From a bacterium (GTDB lineage: Bacteria; Actinomycetota; Acidimicrobiia; Acidimicrobiales; UBA8592), in contig PATL01000015.1 of the NCBI GenBank assembly GCA_002713605.1, positions 10,407 through 30,411 of the forward strand: DNA of 20,005 bases, given 5' to 3'. The notes under the pieces are model-generated. The model was not told where the DNA came from, searched no databases, and was given only the letters and a program-made list of their open reading frames with translations. The position numbers and the translations under genes are program-made. Position 1 is the stretch's first letter. Every line of letters starts with the position of its first letter. Shown here piece by piece: positions 15,102 through 20,005 of the stretch.

Positions 15102-16454
15102 TTACAATTCCATAAACCACGAGTACCAATCGTGGTAGTGCTGGATCCTGGCCTCATCATCATTCAAGACTTGTTTCGAAAACCCTCGCGATCGCATTCC
15201 GTTCTGAACGTCACGAATTAAATGAACATCCTGATCAACTGTTACATCCATGGTTTTCCTTCCGGCTATGACATCCTCTTGATCAAATTCATCATGTTCG
15301 GGTCGCTGGTCAGGTATTGGCTTTGGTTTAGGCATGTGTTGAAGATGTCCGATGCTTTCAGCCTCGGGCGAAGGTGGCATAACGAAAGTGAACTTGTCCC
15401 AATAACATTTATTTGGATCTGTGCGATGAGGGCGAGCTCGCATAATCAGAGCAGTATCAGGTTGCAATGTGACCATAGAGTTTGGAAAAATATTGTGCTG
15501 AACAATATCACTTAGCTGGTCATCCGATAGTCGGTCATAATCATACCCGAGCAAAGGACCGGCATCTCTTCTCGCCTTCTGAACTGCCTCACGTATATCT
15601 AAAATGCGACCTTCAAATTCTTTGGGTTCCAATCCCATTGTTTCCATTTGTTTCTCCATCAATTTCGTAGGTTGATCTGGGACAGGTAAACGAGTATTGA
15701 CGGTAAATCCTTCAATATAAACAGTTGTATGGCCATTTTCCCAAAGGGCAATTTCTCCTCGGGGGCAATCAAAAATGAGTGCATGCTGTGGGTGTATATG
15801 CTCAACGTGATAGAGCTCTCCAAAGTTGTCAAAGACTGCTTTCCAATTGCACTCAAGGCGAACAGTTTGGTCCTGTACAAGAACCATATCTTCCAATCGG
15901 TAAGGCTCTATCTGTTCTTTAATTGGGCCAATAAAATTTTCAAAACTAGGGGCGTTCTCGTCCATACAAACCCACACAGTTCCAGCCCACACTTCAGACC
16001 GAACCGGTACAAGTGATTGCTCATCGCAATTGATTCCATTGCTGAATAGATCAATATCGGGAACAACAGACAACTTCCCATCTCGGTCGTAAGTCCATCC
16101 GTGGTATGGGCACACGAAATTTTTGATCCAGCCACGGTCATTCACCATGATACGGGCTCCGCGATGCTGGCAAGTATTGTAATGGGCTACTATTTCGCCA
16201 TCATCAGTGTGAGAGATAAGAATTGACTCAGGACCTATATTCAGAACGAAGTATTCGCCTGGTTCTGCTACATCAATAGCTAACCCAGCGAAAACCCAAC
16301 TATTTGGCCACAGCTTATCCCATTCAACCCGCATAATATCTGTTGATAAATAACGATCCGGAGTGATATCTTTCCGGCCAGATGGAGGAGCATTATCCCC
16401 ACCTTGAACTCGATTCTGAATTCGATCTGGCACTCTATGAGTCGTATCAGTCAT
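15102..16454 (-). CDS. Rieske non-heme iron oxygenase, alpha-subunit type
   Basis: A protein of 450 aa, the usual length for the large subunit of ring-hydroxylating or demethylating oxygenases. The Rieske [2Fe-2S] site is CQHRGA (Cys95, His97) and CPYHGW (Cys115, His118). The mononuclear iron site is NFGELYHVEHIH with His216 and His221, preceded by Glu213 where many enzymes have the bridging Asp. The third ligand is probably Asp409 in VDQDVHLIRDVQNGMRS. The substrate is unknown; aromatic acids, amines and sterol-like compounds are all used by the family. No beta subunit, ferredoxin or reductase is encoded in the window, so electron supply must come from elsewhere. Start ATG 16454 has AGGGAG 6 nt upstream and a TATTAT -10; an in-frame upstream extension of 80 codons overlaps the divergent gene and is rejected. 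First gene of the run to 12719. Confidence 0.93.
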   Translation of the reverse strand: MTDTTHRVPDRIQNRVQGGDNAPPSGRKDITPDRYLSTDIMRVEWDKLWPNSWVFAGLAIDVAEPGEYFVLNIGPESILISHTDDGEIVAHYNTCQHRGARIMVNDRGWIKNFVCPYHGWTYDRDGKLSVVPDIDLFSNGINCDEQSLVPVRSEVWAGTVWVCMDENAPSFENFIGPIKEQIEPYRLEDMVLVQDQTVRLECNWKAVFDNFGELYHVEHIHPQHALIFDCPRGEIALWENGHTTVYIEGFTVNTRLPVPDQPTKLMEKQMETMGLEPKEFEGRILDIREAVQKARRDAGPLLGYDYDRLSDDQLSDIVQHNIFPNSMVTLQPDTALIMRARPHRTDPNKCYWDKFTFVMPPSPEAESIGHLQHMPKPKPIPDQRPEHDEFDQEDVIAGRKTMDVTVDQDVHLIRDVQNGMRSRGFSKQVLNDDEARIQHYHDWYSWFMEL

Positions 16455-16477
16455 AGTTTTCTCCCTACGTAATAATA
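16455..16477 (-). promoter_or_regulatory. -10 box and Shine-Dalgarno of the Rieske oxygenase gene
   Basis: On the minus strand TATTAT (16477-16472, 5 of 6 to consensus) is followed 17 nt later by ATG 16454. AGGGAG (16466-16461) lies 6 nt before the start. No convincing -35 is seen. These elements confirm the shorter start. Confidence 0.55.
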
Positions 16478-16536
16478 CCTTCCGACGAAGAGAAAGGGAA
16501 ATATTGGATTTGTCACGGTTAGGAGACTTTATCCGA

Positions 16537-16548
16537 TACTGTCCCTGT
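16537..16548 (+). promoter_or_regulatory. Putative leaderless -10 box of the CoA-transferase gene
   Basis: TACTGT (16537-16542), exactly 6 nt, then ATG 16549, without a Shine-Dalgarno. It lies 59 bp from the divergent -10 of the Rieske gene. A TTGTCA at 16510-16515 is 21 bp upstream, which is too far for an ordinary -35. Confidence 0.45.
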
Positions 16549-17763
16549 ATGGAATCACTTAGAATTTTAGATGGAATTCGCGTTATTGATATGACCCAAT
16601 ATCTCGCCGGTCCAACAGTCACGCGAATGATGGCAGAGATGGGTGCAGATATCATTAAAATAGAACAAGCTCCCTCAGGCGACCCGTCTCGCAACTACGC
16701 AATTATCAATGAGAAAGGTCGAAGCGGGTACTTTGTTCAACAGAACCGAGGAAAGAAAAGCCTCTGTATAAATTTTGATGAGCCAAGAGGTAAAGACATT
16801 CTTTTGAAACTAATAAGAGAAGCTGACGTCTTTGTTGAGAATTATGGGCCGGGAGTCCTTGAAAGAAGAAATTTAGATTGGGATGCTTTAAGGGAACTCA
16901 ATCCTGAACTAATCATGGCTTCGATTTCAGGGTTTGGTAGAGAAAGCGCTATGAGTGATAAACCTGCCTTTGATATGATCGCTCAAGCTTTTAGCGGAAC
17001 AATGTACATGACCGGGGATCCCGAGGGGCCACCTATGCCAGTCGGTCAATCAATTGCTGATGTCATGACAGGAGTGCATGCAGTAGCTGCGATCGGGTAC
17101 GCACTTTTTCATAGAGAACGAACTGGGAAAGGCCAATTCTTAGATATTGCTATGGTTGATTCCTTATTTCACTCTCAAGAACTCGCAGTACAAGGCCCGT
17201 CTTTAACAGGGATGAAGTGGAAGCCTAAAAGATCAGGTCATTTATCAAAAATTAACAGCCCACTTGGTGCCTTCAGGGGGCCACAAGAATGGATTGTTAT
17301 ACAATGCATGGAAGCACAATGGCCACGCTTTGTGGAAGCGATAGGGAAACCAGAGCTTTTGCATGATGAACGTTTCGCCGACCTTAAAGGAAGAATGAAG
17401 AATCGTGATGACTTAAACAATATCATTCATGATTGGATGCAAAGCTTTGAGAACGACCAGGACATTCTTGATATTCTTGCCGAGAAGCGTGTCCCTTCGG
17501 GACCTGTTCTTGCACCCTATGATGCGATAGGTCATCCATATTTTGAGTCGCGCGGAGCTATTCGAGAAGTTGTTGATCCACTTCTTGGAAACGTGCATAT
17601 CCCCGGTGATCCGCTCAGGTTCTCTGACTTTCCTGAACCGCTAGATCTAGTAGCGCCAACTCTAGGTCAGCACAACCAAAACATCTTGGAGTCACTCGGC
17701 CTGTCCGAAAAGGAAATAGACCAACTTAATAATGACAAAGTCATAATTAGTGGAGACACATAG
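16549..17763 (+). CDS. Family III CoA-transferase (CaiB/BaiF)
   Basis: A protein of 404 aa that moves CoA between carboxylic acids. Family features are LDGIRVIDMTQYLAGP (7-22) with GADIIKIE (32-39) of the CoA-binding Rossmann-like domain, NRGKKSLCINF (66-76), ENYGPGVLERR (97-107), FDMIAQAFSG (141-150), and GQSIADVMTG with catalytic Asp171, which forms the mixed anhydride in this family. HRERTGKGQFLDIAMVDS (188-205) closes the large domain. The substrate pair is not readable; formyl, oxalyl, succinyl and carnitine CoA-transferases all share this fold. I chose ATG 16549 rather than an in-frame TTG at 16504. Family proteins begin 5-8 residues before LDGIRV, and the TTG would sit inside the divergent promoter region. 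The last base of its stop is the first base of the kynureninase start (TAGTG). Confidence 0.94.
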   Translation: MESLRILDGIRVIDMTQYLAGPTVTRMMAEMGADIIKIEQAPSGDPSRNYAIINEKGRSGYFVQQNRGKKSLCINFDEPRGKDILLKLIREADVFVENYGPGVLERRNLDWDALRELNPELIMASISGFGRESAMSDKPAFDMIAQAFSGTMYMTGDPEGPPMPVGQSIADVMTGVHAVAAIGYALFHRERTGKGQFLDIAMVDSLFHSQELAVQGPSLTGMKWKPKRSGHLSKINSPLGAFRGPQEWIVIQCMEAQWPRFVEAIGKPELLHDERFADLKGRMKNRDDLNNIIHDWMQSFENDQDILDILAEKRVPSGPVLAPYDAIGHPYFESRGAIREVVDPLLGNVHIPGDPLRFSDFPEPLDLVAPTLGQHNQNILESLGLSEKEIDQLNNDKVIISGDT

Positions 17764-19025
17764 TGGGAGTGCCGTTAGACTTTGACGAAGCTAAAGAATT
17801 TGATGGTCGGGAACCCCTCACGGAACTTCGAAACGAATTCGAAATTCCTAAGCACTCTGATGGTACCAACCAAGCCTATTTTGCTGGAAATTCATTAGGG
17901 CTGCTTCCCAAAAGAACACGCCCTGCGATAAGGGAGGCCCTTGACCAATGGGGGGGAAAGGGCGTCAGTGGTCATTTCGATGGGGAAGAAGCATGGTACC
18001 GATTAGATGAAAGTATTGCTGAGCTCCAGACAGGTATTGTCGGTTGTCTTCCTTCCGAAACAGGCATAATGGGATCATTGACTACTAATTTGCACATGTT
18101 AATGGCTTCCTTCTACAGGCCAACTGGTGAAAGACAAAAGATCCTCATTGAACCCCACGCATTTCCATCTGATAGATACGTTGCTGCGGCTCAAGTAGCT
18201 TGGCATGGTGGAAACCCAAACACAGATGTTGTGACTCTCGAAGCAGAGAATCCAGACCACCTAACACCAGATGACCTAGAACGCACCCTGCACCATCACA
18301 AAGACATTTGCTTAGCGCTACTAGGAGGAGTTAATTACTACACCGGTCAGTTCCTTGACATTGCATCCATGTCCCCGATACTGAAAAGTCAGGAAATCAC
18401 ATTTGGTTTAGATCTAGCCCATGCGGTAGGGAATGTTCCATTAGAACTACACGACTGGGGAATTGATTTTGCTTCATGGTGCACATACAAGTATCTGAAC
18501 GCCGGACCGGGAAGCATTGCCGGCTACTTCGTAAATCACAAACACCACACAGATAAAAAGTTGATACGCCTAGCAGGATGGTGGGGGAATGACCCTGACA
18601 CACGATTTGATATGCACGGGCAGGAACATTTCATTCCTCGAAAATCTGCAGATGGATGGAAAACATCGAATCCTTCCCTTCTAGCCATGATTCCTCTAAA
18701 AGAATCATTAGAAATGTTCGCAGAACTCGGCATGGTTGCACTCCGAGAGCGGTCAGTGAGGTTGACAAAATATTTCGAGAAGGGCGTCAAGGCAATCAAA
18801 AATATATCCTCAATTACCCCTACTGATCCTAAGCGTCGAGGCTGCCAGATTTCAGTTCGGGTCTCCGGAAGTGCATCCGATCTTGAGGAAGAACTTATCG
18901 GATACGGAGTTGTTCCGGACGCGCGTGATCCAGATATCTTGCGATTCGCTCCCGTCCCCATGTATACAACATTTACAGATATCGCTAGAGCAGTTCAGGT
19001 ACTTGATCGACTTGTTGCAAATTAG
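17763..19025 (+). CDS. kynU: Kynureninase
   Basis: A PLP-dependent hydrolase of 420 aa, EC 3.7.1.3, which cleaves L-kynurenine to anthranilate and L-alanine (or 3-hydroxykynurenine to 3-hydroxyanthranilate). Diagnostic segments are YFAGNSLGLLPK (39-50), FPSDRYV (134-140), DLAHAVGNVPLELHDWGID with Asp217 and His220, the PLP lysine Lys243 in CTYKYLNAGPGS, AGWWGND (271-277), WKTSNPSLLAM (299-309), and the C-terminal RFAPVPMYTTF. Full length with no missing motif. Start GTG 17763 overlaps the CoA-transferase stop by one base, and GGAGA (17752-17756) lies 6 nt upstream, so the two genes are translationally coupled. Tryptophan 2,3-dioxygenase, kynurenine formamidase and 3-hydroxyanthranilate dioxygenase are not in the window, so whether it serves catabolism or NAD synthesis is open. 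Confidence 0.95.
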   Translation: MGVPLDFDEAKEFDGREPLTELRNEFEIPKHSDGTNQAYFAGNSLGLLPKRTRPAIREALDQWGGKGVSGHFDGEEAWYRLDESIAELQTGIVGCLPSETGIMGSLTTNLHMLMASFYRPTGERQKILIEPHAFPSDRYVAAAQVAWHGGNPNTDVVTLEAENPDHLTPDDLERTLHHHKDICLALLGGVNYYTGQFLDIASMSPILKSQEITFGLDLAHAVGNVPLELHDWGIDFASWCTYKYLNAGPGSIAGYFVNHKHHTDKKLIRLAGWWGNDPDTRFDMHGQEHFIPRKSADGWKTSNPSLLAMIPLKESLEMFAELGMVALRERSVRLTKYFEKGVKAIKNISSITPTDPKRRGCQISVRVSGSASDLEEELIGYGVVPDARDPDILRFAPVPMYTTFTDIARAVQVLDRLVAN

Positions 19026-19074
19026 ACGCTCTTGAATCCCCAATTACCGAAATAATTTGATAACTTCAATGAAC

Positions 19075-20005
19075 ATGAAAACACCTAACATCCTTCTTAT
19101 GGTTTCAGACCAAGAACGTCAACGAGATTGGTTGCCAGCAGGACTAGATCTACCTGCAAGGCAACGCCTACTTGACGAAGGTTTGGAATTTACGAATTAC
19201 TACACTCACACCTCTCCCTGTAGCCCGTCGCGCGCAACACTATTTACCGGACAATACATGCTTCAACATGGAGTTTTAGAAAACTCAACAGGTCCTGAAA
19301 ACACAAACCTTCCAACCTCCACCGCAACTTTAGGCCACATGCTCCGTAACGTTGGTTACAAAACTGGATACAAAGGCAAATGGCACCTACAAAACCAACG
19401 TTATCCGGAAATGGAAAAGTACGGCTTTGGTGATTGGGAAGGAAACGACTCAGCATGGTGGGGTTTACCAGGAACCGGAACAGAGTTCGATGAACCCATT
19501 ACTGATCAAACAATCACATGGTTAAAAGAAAATGCAACTTCGGATAAGCCATGGTTCCTGACCACTGCATTCGTAAACCCTCATGATATCATGTGGTTCC
19601 CATGTGACCAGCCGTGGTGGCAGGTTGATAACAAAGCTGAAACTGATCATGTGCGCGAGAGACTTAAGGCTAGAGACTGGGGAAGAAAAGAGAATTTCCC
19701 CCCATTTGCTTATGAATTAGATGAGTGGTTCACGGAACTACCAGAAAATTTCCACGATGACTTGCACACAAAACCTGACGTCCACCGTCGCTGGATGCAT
19801 GCCATGCTCAAATGGGGAGCACCAGGAACTATGAATCGAGAAGACGAATATCTGTGGCTTCGTTATCTTGACTACTATGTCAAACTGCACGAATTGAATG
19901 ACGCGCAAATGATGAGGGTGTTTAAAACTCTTGATGAACTTAACGTTTGGGAAGACACAATCATCATCTTTACATCAGACCATGGAGACCAAGTAGGGTC
20001 TCATG
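19075..20005 (+). CDS. Cys-type type I sulfatase, 5' part only
   Basis: The first 310 residues of an alkaline-phosphatase-superfamily sulfatase; the end lies beyond the window. The N-terminus TPNILLMVSDQ supplies the first calcium-binding residues, as DQ rather than DD, a form also known in choline-sulfatase-like enzymes. The signature CSPSRATLFTGQY (49-61) has Cys49, the residue that a formylglycine-generating enzyme must convert to formylglycine. GYKGKWHL (about 101-108) holds the conserved Lys and His, and TSDHGDQVGSH (300-310) holds the metal ligands Asp302 and His303. No signal peptide is seen, so it is probably cytoplasmic. The substrate is unknown. Start ATG 19075 is chosen; ATG 19069, two codons earlier, is also in frame. 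No Shine-Dalgarno is visible. It lies 49 nt after kynU on the same strand. Confidence 0.95.
   Translation, partial: MKTPNILLMVSDQERQRDWLPAGLDLPARQRLLDEGLEFTNYYTHTSPCSPSRATLFTGQYMLQHGVLENSTGPENTNLPTSTATLGHMLRNVGYKTGYKGKWHLQNQRYPEMEKYGFGDWEGNDSAWWGLPGTGTEFDEPITDQTITWLKENATSDKPWFLTTAFVNPHDIMWFPCDQPWWQVDNKAETDHVRERLKARDWGRKENFPPFAYELDEWFTELPENFHDDLHTKPDVHRRWMHAMLKWGAPGTMNREDEYLWLRYLDYYVKLHELNDAQMMRVFKTLDELNVWEDTIIIFTSDHGDQVGSH

Noticed and set aside
16455..16694. 80-codon in-frame extension at the 5' end of the Rieske gene
   Set aside because: It overlaps the divergent CoA-transferase and its promoter, has no family similarity, and ATG 16454 has a clear Shine-Dalgarno and -10.
18536..18961. 141-codon open frame on the minus strand inside kynureninase
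   Set aside because: It lies fully antisense to an intact kynureninase, shows no domain and has no ribosome site.
1..20005. CRISPR array, tRNA/rRNA genes, insertion sequences, attachment sites, defence system
   Set aside because: Reading both strands I saw no spaced repeats, no cloverleaf ending in CCA, no transposase or integrase, and no defence-type domain; all non-coding gaps are about 105 bp or less.

Overview
The window is a gene-dense, moderately AT-rich piece of bacterial chromosome with 15 protein genes, two of them cut by the window edges. I see no rRNA, tRNA, CRISPR array, insertion sequence or phage gene. The gene content suggests a free-living, probably marine, actinobacterium, perhaps Acidimicrobiia-like. 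The signs are an F420/LLM-type flavoenzyme of a mycobacterial subfamily, a FadE-type acyl-CoA dehydrogenase, an LldD2-like lactate dehydrogenase, two small-molecule kinases of the APH/EcKL superfamily, a Cys-type sulfatase, and several start codons that look leaderless behind a TAnnnT box. A SAR202-type Chloroflexota is an alternative, because LLM flavoenzymes, Rieske oxygenases, CaiB/BaiF transferases and sulfatases are also abundant there. The assignment is inference from gene families, not from a phylogenetic marker.

Layout. 1-323 (minus) is the start of an LLM oxidoreductase. It diverges from an acyl-CoA dehydrogenase (407-1522, plus), which meets a convergent selO (1523-3142, minus). selO diverges from an ACAD10/11-type kinase (3207-4307, plus), which meets an acyl-CoA synthetase (4309-5847, minus). 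The synthetase diverges from an lldD-like gene (5953-7203, plus). A coupled minus-strand operon follows, EamA transporter > MatB-like synthetase > MFS transporter (10942 down to 7214). Next come a plus-strand kinase/histidine-phosphatase pair (10986-12722), a minus-strand run of Rieske oxygenase > EEP hydrolase > hotdog thioesterase > SDR (16454 down to 12719), and a plus-strand run of CaiB/BaiF CoA-transferase > kynureninase > sulfatase (16549 to beyond 20005).

How the genes may work together. Most products activate, oxidise, transfer or hydrolyse acyl-CoAs and small organic acids, which fits a scavenging heterotroph. The most specific hypothesis concerns 407-5847. An acyl-CoA synthetase, an ACAD10/11/LvaA-like kinase and an acyl-CoA dehydrogenase lie together and could form a phosphorylation-dependent 4-hydroxyacyl-CoA route. 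The strands alternate often, convergent genes touch or overlap at their stops, and divergent starts are about 40-105 bp apart. Five starts without a Shine-Dalgarno share the arrangement TAnnnT, exactly 6 nt, start codon. No stretch above 300 bases lacks a gene; the largest gap is about 105 bp.
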